In this document: positions 1 through 9,074 of the stretch, in pieces
Numbering within the stretch: position 1 is the first letter of the stretch
How the letters are laid out: each line of letters begins with the position of its first letter
Assembly: GCA_039027855.1 (NCBI GenBank)
Contig: JBCCJI010000009.1
Coordinates: 1-64,000 of the forward strand
Reading direction: 5' to 3'
From: Thermohalobaculum sp039027855
GTDB lineage: Bacteria > Pseudomonadota > Alphaproteobacteria > Rhodobacterales > Rhodobacteraceae
Length of the DNA: 64,000 nucleotides
Notes under the pieces: model-generated
The model's database searches: none
What the model was told of the DNA's origin: nothing
What the model saw: only the letters and a program-made list of their open reading frames with translations
Program-made: the position numbers and the translations under genes

Positions 1-199
1 CGGGAGGACGACAACACCTGCCGCCCGCACTCCGCCCTAGGGAACGTCCCGCCGGCAGAGTTCGCCCCGCAGATCGCACTGGACGAGAAGGCCGCGTAGC
101 GCGCAGACATCAACCCTAGGACTCTCCCCACCGCCGGAGGAAAGTCGGGGCTCAGGTCAGCATCAGCGCCAGAAGAACGGCGAGCAGACCAAGAACCGG

Positions 200-1423
200 A
201 TGCGGGCGCGCGCCCTCAACGGCTATTGGTGCTTCCACGCGCCGCCGGGCTATCGCTTCGAGCGCCGCCCCGGCCATGGCAAGGTCATGGTCCGCGACGA
301 GCCCGTCGCCACCATCCTCGCCGACGCCCTCAAAGGCTTTGCCGCCGGCAGGCTGCAGAGCCAGGCCGAGGTCAAGCGCTTCCTCGAAGCCGAGCCCGCC
401 TTGGCCAGCCGTTATCCGCGCGGCCAGATCCGCTTTGAGGAGGTGAACCGGCTTCTCACTCGGCTCCACTATGCCGGCTATATCGAGGTGCCCGACTTGG
501 GTGTTACGCGCCGCAAGGGCCATCACCAGGGCCTGATCACCCTTGCTGAGTATGAGCGCATCCAGGCCCGCATTGCCGAGGGCGCGCGTGTCGCGGCCCT
601 GGCCGATATCGACGCAGTTTTCCCCCTGCGCGGTGCCGTCGCCTGCGCCAGCTGTGGTCGGCCGCTGATCTCCTGCTGGTCGACCTCGAAGACCGGCGAC
701 AAGCACCCATACTATCTCTGTTTCGCCAAGGGCTGCCCCGACTACCGCAAGTCCATCCGCCGCGACCTCGCCGCCGGCGCCAACCGTGAAGCCACCAAGA
801 TCGAGCGCCAGATCGAGCAGCTGCTCGACCGCATCGTCGCGGCCGACAGCCCCGCCGTCATCGGTGCCTACGAGACCCGCATCGCTAAGCTCGAACGCGA
901 CAAGCTGCTCTGGGCCGAAAAGGCCGCCACCGGCCACGCGCCACGCCGACCCTTCGACGAGATGTTCGAACGCGCCCTCGGCTTTCTCGCAAACCCCTGG
1001 AAACTCTGGGAATCAGGCGATCTCGGGCTCCGCAGGACCACCCTCAACCTCGCCTTTGCCAGCCGTCTCGCCTACTGCCGGAAGGAAGGGTTTCGAACCC
1101 CGGAAACTACCATGCCATTCAAGGTGTTAACAGGAATCGGCGGTGACGAGTGTGGAATGGCGGAGAGACAGGGATTCGAACCCTGGGTGGAGTCACCCCC
1201 ACAACGGTTTTCGAGACCGCCCCGTTCGACCACTCCGGCACCTCTCCGCGGGCATCATGGGGGTGCTGTGCGTGGTCGCCCCGTGATGCTGGCGCGCCTG
1301 ATAGCCCCAGCGTCGGACGCGATCAAGGGCCTCTGCGCGCCATCGCGAAGGTCGATGGCGGCTGTGCTTGACTTTCGATGGGGGCGGCGTCATTACGCGC
1401 GCTCGATGCTACCCTCGTGTTGA
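200..1423 (+). pseudogene. Large serine recombinase, C-terminal remnant
   Basis: The reading frame matches the middle and end of large serine recombinases of mobile elements. It opens inside the Recombinase domain (N-G-Y-W-C-F...P-P-G-Y near residues 7-18), has a zinc beta-ribbon (Cys149, Cys152, Cys174, Cys179) and then a charged coiled coil (about 195-240). The N-terminal catalytic resolvase domain is absent: the same frame carries a stop at 38-40, and bases 1-199 show no clear start. Homologues usually have several dozen more residues between the ribbon and the coiled coil, so an internal deletion is likely (inference). After the family's normal ending (T-M-P-F-K-V-L, residues 304-310) the frame has lost its stop and runs through the antisense of tRNA-Ser, so residues after about 315 are probably spurious. 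It most likely marks the inner edge of a decayed integrated element. Confidence 0.75.
1158..1247 (-). tRNA. tRNA-Ser (CGA anticodon)
   Basis: On the minus strand a full class II tRNA folds. The acceptor arms GGAGAGG and TCTCTCC pair (last pair G-T), the discriminator is G, and CCA is encoded at 1160-1158. The anticodon loop is CTCGAAA between GCGGT and ACCGT, giving anticodon CGA, which reads UCG serine codons. A long variable arm and the T-loop GGTTCGAATCC are present, as expected for tRNA-Ser. The tRNA is intact although the recombinase frame on the other strand reads across it. tRNA-Ser genes are common integration targets, so this is a plausible attachment site. Confidence 0.95.
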
Positions 1424-1552
1424 GCGAAGCGGTGATTTTGCCGGCAATGCCGGCGATGACGCAGCCCCAGGCGCGGGTCGTTCCCGCAAAAGTCCAGCCC
1501 TGGCCCATGGCCGTGCGGCAGGCGCCGATCGGCGCGGTTGAGGAGAAATGCG
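1248..1552. other. Intergenic region between tRNA-Ser and rplU
   Basis: No convincing gene is seen between the tRNA and L21. The stretch should hold the promoters for tRNA-Ser (leftward) and for rplU-rpmA (rightward), but I could not place a clear -35/-10 pair. Overlapping open frames here have no recognisable product and look like chance frames of GC-rich DNA. Confidence 0.5.
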
Positions 1553-1867
1553 ATGTTCGCGGTCATCAAGGCTGGCGGCAAGCAGTACAAAGTGGCCGAA
1601 GGTGACGAGATCACCGTCGAGAAGCTTGAAGGTGCTGCCGGCGACACGGTCGAATTTGGCGAGGTGCTGATGCTGTGTGGCGACAGCGTCACCGTTGGCA
1701 CGCCGCTGGTCGCAGGCGCCTCGGTTGCGGCCGAGGTGGTGGAGCAGGGTCGTGGGCCCAAGGTCTACACGTTCCACAAGCGGCGCCGCAAAAGCAGTTC
1801 CAAGCGCCTGCGCGGCCACCGTCAGCCCCTGACGACGGTGCGCGTCACCGGCGTCACTTCGGCCTGA
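1553..1867 (+). CDS. rplU: 50S ribosomal protein L21
   Basis: L21 binds 23S rRNA in the large subunit. The 104-residue product has the family's opening (M-F-A-V-I-K, G-G-K-Q-Y-K-V) and the conserved K-R-R-R-K-S-S-S-K-R region with H-R-Q near the end. The ATG at 1553 is chosen over an in-frame ATG at 1538 because AGGAGA (1541-1546) sits just upstream and L21 normally starts M-[FY]-A-V-I. It is followed after 12 bases by rpmA, the standard bacterial pairing, so the two are almost certainly co-transcribed. Confidence 0.97.
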   Translation: MFAVIKAGGKQYKVAEGDEITVEKLEGAAGDTVEFGEVLMLCGDSVTVGTPLVAGASVAAEVVEQGRGPKVYTFHKRRRKSSSKRLRGHRQPLTTVRVTGVTSA

Positions 1868-1879
1868 GGAGAGAACGGC

Positions 1880-2149
1880 ATGGCACATAAAAAGGCAGGC
1901 GGTTCTTCACGGAACGGACGCGACAGCGCCGGACGGCGCCTCGGTGTGAAGAAGTATGGCGGTGAGAAAGTGCTCGCCGGCAACATCCTGGTCCGCCAAC
2001 GCGGCACCAAGTGGTACCCAGGCGAGAACACGGGCCTCGGTAAGGATCACACGATCTTTGCTACTTCGCCGGGCAACGTGAAGTTTCACAAGGGTCTCAA
2101 AGGGCGTACCTTCGTGTCGGTGATCCCGGCGGCGGAGGCGGCCGAGTAA
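1880..2149 (+). CDS. rpmA: 50S ribosomal protein L27
   Basis: L27 is an 89-residue large-subunit protein whose N-terminus reaches the peptidyl-transferase centre. The sequence starts M-A-H-K-K-A-G-G-S-S-R-N-G-R-D-S, the family signature, followed by R-L-G-V-K-K. No extra N-terminal cleavage peptide (as in Firmicutes) is present. GAGGAGAG lies 8-15 bases upstream. It is second in the rplU-rpmA operon and is followed by a clear terminator. Confidence 0.97.
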   Translation: MAHKKAGGSSRNGRDSAGRRLGVKKYGGEKVLAGNILVRQRGTKWYPGENTGLGKDHTIFATSPGNVKFHKGLKGRTFVSVIPAAEAAE

Positions 2150-2180
2150 GCCGGCGCGACATCGCCCGACAGGCATGTGG

Positions 2181-2210
2181 GGGGATCGGCCGGCGGGCCG
2201 GTCCCCTTTT
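2181..2210 (+). terminator. Rho-independent terminator after rpmA
   Basis: GGGGATCGGCC (2181-2191) pairs with GGCCGGTCCCC (2196-2206) around a 4-base loop, with one G-T pair, and is followed by TTTT (2207-2210). It lies 31 bases after the rpmA stop and should end most rplU-rpmA transcription before the acetyltransferase and obgE genes. Confidence 0.8.
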
Positions 2211-2267
2211 GCGTTCGGGGCCGCGCGGTGCCGAGACGCCAGGCAGAAAGACGGAGTGGAGGGGGCG

Positions 2268-2807
2268 ATGACCCCGCGACTTTTCACGGAAAGACTGTGC
2301 CTCAGGCCGCCGCAGGCTTCGGATGCCGGCGCGATGCAGCTGTTTGCCGCCGATCCGCGCGTTGCGCGCATGACGACCTCGATCCCGCATCCCTATCCGC
2401 CCGGTGCGGCGGCCGTGTATCTGACGCAGGACAGCGCCAAAGCGCGCGAGTGGAAATGGGCGATCGATGCCACGCCCTCGGGCGGTGCGGAGTTCCTAGG
2501 CGTCGTTGGCTACAAACCCGAACTGGCGGAGATCGGCTACTGGGTCGGCCCGCCCTTCTGGAACACGGGCTACGCGACCGAGGCCGTTCGCACGACGATC
2601 GACCACCTCTTTAACACGCAGCCGCTCGCGGCGATCCATGCCGGCTGTTTCACCGACAACCCCGCCAGCGCCGCGGTGCTGGAGAAGCTCGGTTTCGCCT
2701 GGACAGGCGTCGTGCAGCGCTTCTCGGTCGCGCGGGGCGAGGAGGCGGAGACGCGCCTCGGCCGGGTGACGCGCGATGGCTGGGCAGCGCGCCGGGTAGC
2801 GGGCTGA
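2268..2807 (+). CDS. GNAT family N-acetyltransferase (RimJ/RimL type)
   Basis: A 179-residue protein of the RimJ/RimL branch of GNAT acetyltransferases, which move an acetyl group from acetyl-CoA to an amine, often a protein N-terminus. Visible features are the opening T-E-R-L-C-L-R-P, the core I-G-Y-W-V-G with W-N-T-G-Y-A-T-E-A, and the late N-P-A-S-A-A-V-L-E-K-L-G-F motif. The ATG at 2268 is preferred to 2175 because GGAGGGGG precedes it and the upstream extension overlaps the terminator. It lies 13 bases before obgE, as in other Rhodobacterales. The substrate cannot be told from the sequence. Confidence 0.85.
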   Translation: MTPRLFTERLCLRPPQASDAGAMQLFAADPRVARMTTSIPHPYPPGAAAVYLTQDSAKAREWKWAIDATPSGGAEFLGVVGYKPELAEIGYWVGPPFWNTGYATEAVRTTIDHLFNTQPLAAIHAGCFTDNPASAAVLEKLGFAWTGVVQRFSVARGEEAETRLGRVTRDGWAARRVAG

Positions 2808-2820
2808 GGGGCGGGCGGCG

Positions 2821-3855
2821 ATGCGGTTCCTCGACGAAGCCAAGGTGCATGTCCGCTCGGGCAATGGGGGCGGGGGGTCGGTCAGCTTCCGGCGGGAGAA
2901 ATTCGTCGAGTATGGCGGGCCCGATGGCGGCGATGGCGGGCGGGGCGGCGATGTCTGGATCGAGGCAGTCCCCGGCCTCAACACCCTGATCGATTTTCGC
3001 TACCAGCAGCATTTCTTCGCGCGCACCGGTGGCCATGGCATGGGCAAGCAGCGCAACGGTGCCAATGGCGACAGTGTCACGCTGAAGGTCCCGGTCGGCA
3101 CCGAGGTGCTTGACGACGAGAAGGAGACGGTGATCGCCGATCTGACGGCGGTGGGGCAGCGGATCTGCCTAGCGCGCGGCGGCAATGGCGGTTTTGGCAA
3201 CCTGCATTTCAAGTCATCGACCAACCAGGCGCCGCGCCATGCCAATCCCGGTCAGCCCGGGGTGGAGATGTCGGTCTGGCTGCGGCTGAAGCTGATCGCC
3301 GATGCCGGGCTGGTTGGGCTGCCGAACGCCGGCAAGTCGACGTTCCTGTCGGCGGTCTCGAACGCCCGGCCCAAGGTGGCGGCCTATCCCTTCACGACGC
3401 TGCATCCCCATCTGGGTGTCGCCTTCATCGACGGGCGCGAATTCGTGCTGGCCGATATCCCGGGCCTGATCGAAGGGGCGCATGAGGGGCGCGGGATCGG
3501 CGATCGGTTCCTGGGTCATATCGAGCGATGTGCGGTCCTCTTGCACCTCGTCGACGCGACGGCCGACGATCCGCTGGCCGATCTGCGCACCGTTGAGGGA
3601 GAGTTGGCTGCCTACGGTGCAGGCCTCGCGGAAAAGCCGCGGGTCGTCGCGCTCTCGAAGACCGATGCCCTGCCGGCCGAAGACCTCGCGGCGCTAAGGG
3701 CGCTGATGGCGGAGGAGGGTGTGGCGGTCGCCCATGCGCTGTCAGGTGTCTCGGGCGAGGGTGTGCAGGCGGCGCTGCGTGTCCTGCTGGGTGAGATCGA
3801 CGCGGCGCGTGAGGCGGCAGCACCGATCAGGATCGAGGAGCCCTGGGCGCCATGA
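2821..3855 (+). CDS. obgE: Obg family GTPase
   Basis: ObgE/CgtA is an essential GTPase that associates with the 50S subunit and links ribosome assembly to stress signalling. The 344-residue protein has a glycine-rich Obg domain (1-158) and a G domain with G1 G-L-P-N-A-G-K-S-T (166-174), switch II D-I-P-G-L-I-E-G-A (212-220) and S-K-T-D (279-282). It ends soon after the G domain and lacks the C-terminal OCT extension found in some Gram-positive homologues, as usual for alphaproteobacteria. Its stop overlaps the proB start by 4 bases, indicating translational coupling. Confidence 0.97.
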   Translation: MRFLDEAKVHVRSGNGGGGSVSFRREKFVEYGGPDGGDGGRGGDVWIEAVPGLNTLIDFRYQQHFFARTGGHGMGKQRNGANGDSVTLKVPVGTEVLDDEKETVIADLTAVGQRICLARGGNGGFGNLHFKSSTNQAPRHANPGQPGVEMSVWLRLKLIADAGLVGLPNAGKSTFLSAVSNARPKVAAYPFTTLHPHLGVAFIDGREFVLADIPGLIEGAHEGRGIGDRFLGHIERCAVLLHLVDATADDPLADLRTVEGELAAYGAGLAEKPRVVALSKTDALPAEDLAALRALMAEEGVAVAHALSGVSGEGVQAALRVLLGEIDAAREAAAPIRIEEPWAP

Positions 3856-5036
3856 CCGCCGATGGGCTGGACACGGCGGCCGAGGCGACGGCGGCAGCGG
3901 GCGCGCTGGCGGCCGCGCGACGGCTGGTCGTCAAGGTCGGCTCGGCACTGCTCGTCGCGCCGGACGGGACCTTGCGCGCCGACTGGTTGACCGCGCTTGC
4001 GGCCGATCTGGCCGCGATCCGAGCGCGGGGTACGGATGTGCTCGTCGTCTCGTCCGGTGCCATCGCGCTTGGCCGGGGGATCCTCGGTCTCGGCGGGGGC
4101 GCGCTGGCGCTGGAGGCTGCGCAGGCCGCGGCGGCGGTTGGCCAGACACGGCTTGCGCGGGCCTGGGAGCGTGCTTTCGATGCCGAGGGCATGCTGGGCG
4201 CGCAGGTCCTGCTGACGCTGGAGGACACGCAGAACCGGCGGCGCTATCTGAACGGCCGCTCAACGCTTGAGACATTGATCGCCCATGGCGCGGTGCCGGT
4301 GGTCAACGAGAACGATACCGTGGCGACCGACGAGATCCGTTATGGCGACAACGACCGCCTCGCCGCCCGTGTGGCGTTGATGGCCGGGGCCGATCTGCTG
4401 GTGTTGCTGTCGGATGTCGACGGGCTCTACACCGCCAATCCGCAGCGCGAGGCGGGCGCGCGCCATCTGCCCCATGTTACGGCGATCACGCCCGAGATCG
4501 AGGCGATGGCGGGGGAGGCGGGATCGGGCCTCGCCCGGGGGGGTATGAAAACAAAGGTCATGGCGGCGCAGACGGCGACCGAGGGCGGTTGCGCCATGCT
4601 GATCGCCGAGGGCACGGTGCGGCGCCCGCTCGCGGCCGTGGCAGAGGGTGCCCGTGCCACGTTATTCGCGGCCGGCGCCACGCCAGCCCATGCGCGCAAG
4701 GCCTGGATTGCCGGCATGAAGCCGCTTGGCCGCTTGATGGTCGATGCTGGCGCGGTCAGGGCGCTTCGTCGCGGAAAATCGCTGCTGCCGGCCGGGCTGA
4801 CCGGGGTGGAGGGGCGGTTTCGCCGCGGCGACCCGGTGGTGATCACGGGGCCCGATGGCGCGGGGATCGGCACGGCGCTGGCGGGCTATGCCGCCGCCGA
4901 GGCCGGGCTTTTGATTGGCAGGCAGTCGGGCGACATCGCGGCGGTACTGGGCTATCCGGGGAGGGCCGCGCTGGTCCACGCCGACGACATGGTGATCTGG
5001 AGCGCACGCGAGGTGGCTGGCGCTTCGGGCGATTGA
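3852..5036 (+). CDS. proB: Glutamate 5-kinase
   Basis: ProB phosphorylates L-glutamate to gamma-glutamyl phosphate, the first step of proline synthesis. The 394-residue protein has an amino-acid kinase domain (V-V-K-V-G-S-A-L-L near 30, V-S-S-G-A-I-A-L-G near 66, N-E-N-D-T-V-A-T-D and Y-G-D-N-D near 155-175) and a C-terminal PUA domain (about 290-370). It is coupled to obgE by an ATGA overlap and followed by proA, the next enzyme. Proline feedback on the kinase domain is typical of the family. Confidence 0.96.
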   Translation: MTADGLDTAAEATAAAGALAAARRLVVKVGSALLVAPDGTLRADWLTALAADLAAIRARGTDVLVVSSGAIALGRGILGLGGGALALEAAQAAAAVGQTRLARAWERAFDAEGMLGAQVLLTLEDTQNRRRYLNGRSTLETLIAHGAVPVVNENDTVATDEIRYGDNDRLAARVALMAGADLLVLLSDVDGLYTANPQREAGARHLPHVTAITPEIEAMAGEAGSGLARGGMKTKVMAAQTATEGGCAMLIAEGTVRRPLAAVAEGARATLFAAGATPAHARKAWIAGMKPLGRLMVDAGAVRALRRGKSLLPAGLTGVEGRFRRGDPVVITGPDGAGIGTALAGYAAAEAGLLIGRQSGDIAAVLGYPGRAALVHADDMVIWSAREVAGASGD

Positions 5037-5087
5037 CGGCGCAGCGCCCCGGTGATGGGCTGGCCAAATGACAGGCGAGAGGCGGCG

Positions 5088-6356
5088 ATGAACGAGCGAA
5101 TGGGTGACATTGCGGCCGAGGTTGCGGCTATCGGGGCGCGCGCGAAGGCGGCGGCAGCGGTACTCGCCGCCTCACCCGCAAAAGCGCGCGATGGCGCATT
5201 GGCCGCCGCAGCCGCTGCGATCCGCGCGCAGGCCGCCACGATCGCCGAGGCCAATGCTGCGGATATGGCGGCGGCGCGCGCGCGCGGCATCTCGGGCGCG
5301 ATGCTCGACCGGCTGGAGCTGACGCCCGACCGGATTGAGGCGATGGCAGCGGGTGTCGAGGCGATCGCTGCGCAGCGCGACCCGGTGGGGCGTGAGCTCG
5401 CCGCCTGGCAGCAACCCTCGGGCCTGAACATTCGGCGCGTGGCCACCCCGCTCGGCGTGATCGGCGTGATCTATGAGAGCCGTCCCAACGTCACCGCCGA
5501 TGCCGGTGCGCTCTGCCTGAAGGCTGGCAACGCCGCCATCCTGCGCGGTGGATCGGAGAGTTTCGAGAGCGCCCGCGCGATCCATGCCTGCCTGCTGGCC
5601 GGGCTGGAGGCGGCGGGTCTGCCGGGCGAGGCCATCCAGCGCATCGCCACCCGTGACCGGATCGCCGTCGGTGCCCTGTTGCAGGCGGTGGACCATGTCG
5701 ACGTGATCGTGCCGCGCGGCGGCAAGGGGCTGGTCGGCCGGGTGCAGGCCGAGGCGCGCGTACCGGTCTTCGCCCATCTCGAAGGGATCTGCCACATCTA
5801 CCTGCATCCCGCCGCCGACCCGGCCAAGGCGCTGTCGGTGGTGCTGAACGCCAAGACCCGGCGCACCGGCATCTGCGGCGCGGCCGAATGCCTGCTGATC
5901 GACACCGCCGCCGGCGCGCTCGGCACCGAGGTCGTGCATGCGCTGATCGCCGCCGGGGTCACGGTGCATGGCGATGCCGCCGTTCAGGCGATGAACCCTG
6001 CCGTCGTGCCCGCGACCGAAGAAGACTGGGGGCGCGAGTACCTGTCGATGGACATCGCGGCGCGGGTCGTGGACGGGCTCGACGGCGCCATCGGGCATAT
6101 CCGCCGCTTCGGCTCCTCGCATACCGATGCGATCCTGACCGAGGATGATGCCGCCTGGGCGCAGTTTTCGGCCGAGATCGACAGCGCGATCGTCATGCGC
6201 AACGCCTCGACGCAATTCGCCGATGGCGGCGAGTTTGGCATGGGCGCCGAGATCGGGATCGCCACCGGCAAGATGCATGCTCGCGGCCCGGTGGGCGCCG
6301 AGCAGTTGACGAGCTTCAAGTACCTGGTTGTGGGAGACGGCAGCATCCGTCCTTAG
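5088..6356 (+). CDS. proA: Gamma-glutamyl phosphate reductase
   Basis: ProA reduces gamma-glutamyl phosphate with NADPH to glutamate semialdehyde, the second step of proline synthesis. The 422-residue protein is an aldehyde-dehydrogenase-fold enzyme with V-I-Y-E-S-R-P-N-V-T and the catalytic cysteine C263 in T-G-I-C-G-A-A-E. The ATG at 5088 is chosen because a GAGAGGCGG ribosome site precedes it and the longer version from 5052 adds unconserved residues. It sits 51 bases after proB in the same operon. Confidence 0.96.
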   Translation: MNERMGDIAAEVAAIGARAKAAAAVLAASPAKARDGALAAAAAAIRAQAATIAEANAADMAAARARGISGAMLDRLELTPDRIEAMAAGVEAIAAQRDPVGRELAAWQQPSGLNIRRVATPLGVIGVIYESRPNVTADAGALCLKAGNAAILRGGSESFESARAIHACLLAGLEAAGLPGEAIQRIATRDRIAVGALLQAVDHVDVIVPRGGKGLVGRVQAEARVPVFAHLEGICHIYLHPAADPAKALSVVLNAKTRRTGICGAAECLLIDTAAGALGTEVVHALIAAGVTVHGDAAVQAMNPAVVPATEEDWGREYLSMDIAARVVDGLDGAIGHIRRFGSSHTDAILTEDDAAWAQFSAEIDSAIVMRNASTQFADGGEFGMGAEIGIATGKMHARGPVGAEQLTSFKYLVVGDGSIRP

Positions 6357-6397
6357 CGCTCACGACGTTCGGCGGCGCCGCTTGCGCACAGGGTCGC

Positions 6398-6973
6398 TCA
6401 GCGGCCCCAATCACGCACAGGGCCGCTGTCGAGGTGGATGAATTTCGCCCGGCTATAGCGGCCGACACCACCCGCCTCCAGTGCCATGCCGGCGGCGGCC
6501 ATCTGGTACACGCTGCGCGTATGCATCGCGACATCCACCGCCATACCCTTGGTGTGGTAGCTTTTGCGCGCCACCCCGCGCGAGCGCCGCCGCAGCGTCG
6601 CATTGGTATTCTGCGTCCGATAACCCGAGACAATCTCGAAGGGCTCGTCGGTGTCGAGCCTGCGTTGCACGGCGGAAAGGATATCGATGATACCGCGATC
6701 CATCGCCGTGGCGGCCTCGGCCCGCCAGTCGCGCAGTATGAAATTGAAGGCCGACAATGCCTCGTCGATATACTGGCCATCGACATAATAGACGCAGTGA
6801 ATGCTCTCGGCCGTGCGATTGTTGATCAGCTTGAGCGATCGGAAATCGCCAAGACCGCGTGCCAGTGCTGGCGCGGCGAGAGCGCTGCAGGACGCAAATG
6901 CCGCCAGGCCTAGGCCCGATTCGATCAAGCGCCGGCGGCTGAGCCCGCAGGCAGACGTGCGTTTCTGGGCCAC
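6398..6973 (-). CDS. DUF882 / M15A-like murein endopeptidase (MepK/YcbK family)
   Basis: A 191-residue exported protein of the YcbK/DUF882 family. The E. coli member MepK cuts cross-links in peptidoglycan, preferring those made by L,D-transpeptidases. The chosen GTG start (6973) has GAGGG about 9 bases upstream and gives a Tat-type leader with S-R-R-R-L-I followed by a hydrophobic run ending A-L-A. The zinc-site features are present: S-G-Y-R-T (about 136), H-T-K-G-M-A-V-D-V (about 158-166) and F-I-H-L-D near the end. It is divergent from an L,D-transpeptidase gene, matching the ycbB-ycbK association of E. coli. Confidence 0.85.
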   Translation of the reverse strand: MAQKRTSACGLSRRRLIESGLGLAAFASCSALAAPALARGLGDFRSLKLINNRTAESIHCVYYVDGQYIDEALSAFNFILRDWRAEAATAMDRGIIDILSAVQRRLDTDEPFEIVSGYRTQNTNATLRRRSRGVARKSYHTKGMAVDVAMHTRSVYQMAAAGMALEAGGVGRYSRAKFIHLDSGPVRDWGR

Positions 6974-7107
6974 TGCTTGTCCCTCAGGTGCTGTGATCTT
7001 CGTCACACTACGCAGGTCTGGTATGCCACGCGTTAAGGCTAATGCCAAGGATTGTGCTCTCATTTGCCGACAGCACACGGTGTTGGTCGGCGAAGTGCCG
7101 AAACCGT

Positions 7108-7119
7108 TGGCACGTGCCA
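7108..7119. promoter_or_regulatory. 12-bp palindrome in the divergent mepK/ldt control region
   Basis: TGGCACGTGCCA at 7108-7119 is a perfect palindrome lying between the two divergent cell-wall genes. A shorter one, CACGCGCGTG, is at 7207-7216. Either could be an operator, but no regulator is identified and short palindromes are common in GC-rich DNA. Confidence 0.3.
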
Positions 7120-7265
7120 CCATGGCATTGCCCTTCCCTGAGGCAGATTCCACACGCTCTCGCGCAGAGATGTCGCGAACACACTCCGGTGAAGAAGTGT
7201 CAATCCACGCGCGTGCTACTTTACTTCAATTGTGAATCACGACCGACGAGGTGTGTGCCGTGCCG

Positions 7266-8954
7266 ATGACTCCCTGCTTTCGCCATGTCTTGACAGGTAT
7301 CGCGGCCGCAGCCCTTCTGGGCGTTGGCGCGCCATCGCTCGCCGCTCCGGTCGAGAGCGATAGCGCGGCCATCCAGCTTTCGTCGATTGACGGTCTGGCG
7401 CTCTTGTTGGCCAAGACCGACAATGCCGAACTCGCAGCGTTCTACGAGGCACGCGGGCATGCGCCGGCCTGGGGCGCGGCCGGCGAGATCGCGCCGGAGC
7501 GGGCGCGCGCCTTGAAGGCTGCCATCGCGGACGCGCCGCGGCATGCGCTGCCGATGGCACGCTTCCGGCCCGTTGAGCTTGATGCCGCCCTGGCCCGCCC
7601 CTGGGATGCGCGGGCTGAAATGCTCTTTGCCGAGGTCTATCTCGACTATGCGCGCGCGGTGTCGTCGGGGCTGTTGACGCCGCGCAGGCTGGGCCGCGAC
7701 TTCGATGTGCGCCCGATCCGGCCCGAGGTATCGGCGCTGATGACCGATCTTGCCACGAGCCAGGACCCGGACGGATTGCTTGCGGCGCTGGTGCCGTCCG
7801 ATCCGGACTACGCCGCGTTGATGACACGCCATGAGGCACTGGTCGCCCTGGCCGAACAACCGGAGGCCTGGGGGCCCGCTCTTCCCAAGGGACGGTCGCT
7901 CAAGGAAGGCGATCGGGGACCGCGCGTCGCAGCGCTCAGGGCCCGGATGATCGCCATGGAATACCTTGAGCCCGCGCGGCCGGCGGTCGATGCCGACGCG
8001 GCGCTGGTTGCGGCGGACGGCGACGGCGTGGCCTTTACGATGACGACCGTGCCGGATGAGCTCTACGACCCCACGCTGGTCGAGGCGGTGAAGGCATTCC
8101 AGGCGCGTTATGGCCTCAACACCGATGGCGTGGTCGGACCCGCCACCCGCGCTGTGCTGAACACCAGCCCGGCCAAGCGGGCGCGGCAGGTCGCAGTCAA
8201 TCTGGAGCGCATCCGCTGGAACAACGGGAAGATCGACCGCGATGGCCGGCGCGTGATGGTCAACATGCCCGACTTCCGCGTCGACGTGATGGAGGGCGAC
8301 GAGATCGCCTTCACGACCCGGGCGGTGATCGGAAAGTACAAGCATCAGACGGTCGAGTTCTCCGACACAATGGACCACATGGTCATCAACCCGACCTGGC
8401 ATGTGCCGATGTCCATTGCCCGCAACGAGATCCTGCCCAAGCTGCGTGAGGATCCGGGTTATCTGGAAGCGCGGAACATGACGCTGGTCAGCGGTGAGGA
8501 CCCCTGGCTGATCGATTGGGAGACGATGACGCCCTCGGATTTTCCGGGGCGCGTGCGTCAGGCGCCTGGGCCGGGCAATGCGCTTGGCCGGGTCAAGTTC
8601 ATGTTCCCCAACAACCACGCCATTTACCTGCACGACACGCCTCAGCGCGGCCTGTTCCGCCGGGATAATCGCGCCTACAGCCACGGTTGCGTGCGGGTGG
8701 AGCGGCCGCTGGAGCTGGCGCATTATCTGCTGAGCGGTCAGGTCGACAGCCCGGAGCGGTCGTTCCAGCGCTGGCTTCGGACAGGGCGCGAGATCTATGT
8801 GAACCTCGACCAGCCGCTGCCGGTGCATCTGGTGTACCGAACCGCCTTCACCGATGCCGATGGCCAGCCTGCGTTCCGCTCCGACGTCTATCGCCGCGAT
8901 GCCAAGGTGGCAGCCGCGCTGGAGAAGGCCGGGGTCTCGCTGCCCGCGCTCTGA
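7266..8954 (+). CDS. L,D-transpeptidase, YcbB/LdtD type
   Basis: A periplasmic enzyme expected to make 3-3 cross-links in peptidoglycan. A signal peptide covers about residues 1-25. A peptidoglycan-binding domain (G-P-R-V-A-A-L-R near 220, G-V-V-G-P-A-T-R near 288) is followed by the YkuD catalytic domain with S-H-G-C-V-R around residues 471-476; the cysteine is the nucleophile. Total length (about 560) fits the long YcbB type. Start is uncertain: ATG 7266 or GTG at 7251 or 7260. A MepK-like endopeptidase is transcribed divergently, so builder and cutter of the same bonds share one control region (6974-7265). Confidence 0.9.
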   Translation: MTPCFRHVLTGIAAAALLGVGAPSLAAPVESDSAAIQLSSIDGLALLLAKTDNAELAAFYEARGHAPAWGAAGEIAPERARALKAAIADAPRHALPMARFRPVELDAALARPWDARAEMLFAEVYLDYARAVSSGLLTPRRLGRDFDVRPIRPEVSALMTDLATSQDPDGLLAALVPSDPDYAALMTRHEALVALAEQPEAWGPALPKGRSLKEGDRGPRVAALRARMIAMEYLEPARPAVDADAALVAADGDGVAFTMTTVPDELYDPTLVEAVKAFQARYGLNTDGVVGPATRAVLNTSPAKRARQVAVNLERIRWNNGKIDRDGRRVMVNMPDFRVDVMEGDEIAFTTRAVIGKYKHQTVEFSDTMDHMVINPTWHVPMSIARNEILPKLREDPGYLEARNMTLVSGEDPWLIDWETMTPSDFPGRVRQAPGPGNALGRVKFMFPNNHAIYLHDTPQRGLFRRDNRAYSHGCVRVERPLELAHYLLSGQVDSPERSFQRWLRTGREIYVNLDQPLPVHLVYRTAFTDADGQPAFRSDVYRRDAKVAAALEKAGVSLPAL

Positions 8955-9074
8955 TGCGCTGGGCGGTCGACTTGTTCCGAGCGGAGGCTAAACGCGGCCG
9001 ACTGGCTCAGCCCCCGTGTTGCATCGTCGCACGGCACTGAGTAGGAGGGCGGCGTTGCTCGACGCGGGTGCCGA

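Noticed and set aside
136..153. GGAGGAAAGTCGGGGCTC resembles the start of the RNase P RNA consensus
   Set aside because: The rest of the RNase P RNA (P4 partner, ACAGNRA motifs) is absent downstream; the bases fit a decayed recombinase frame.
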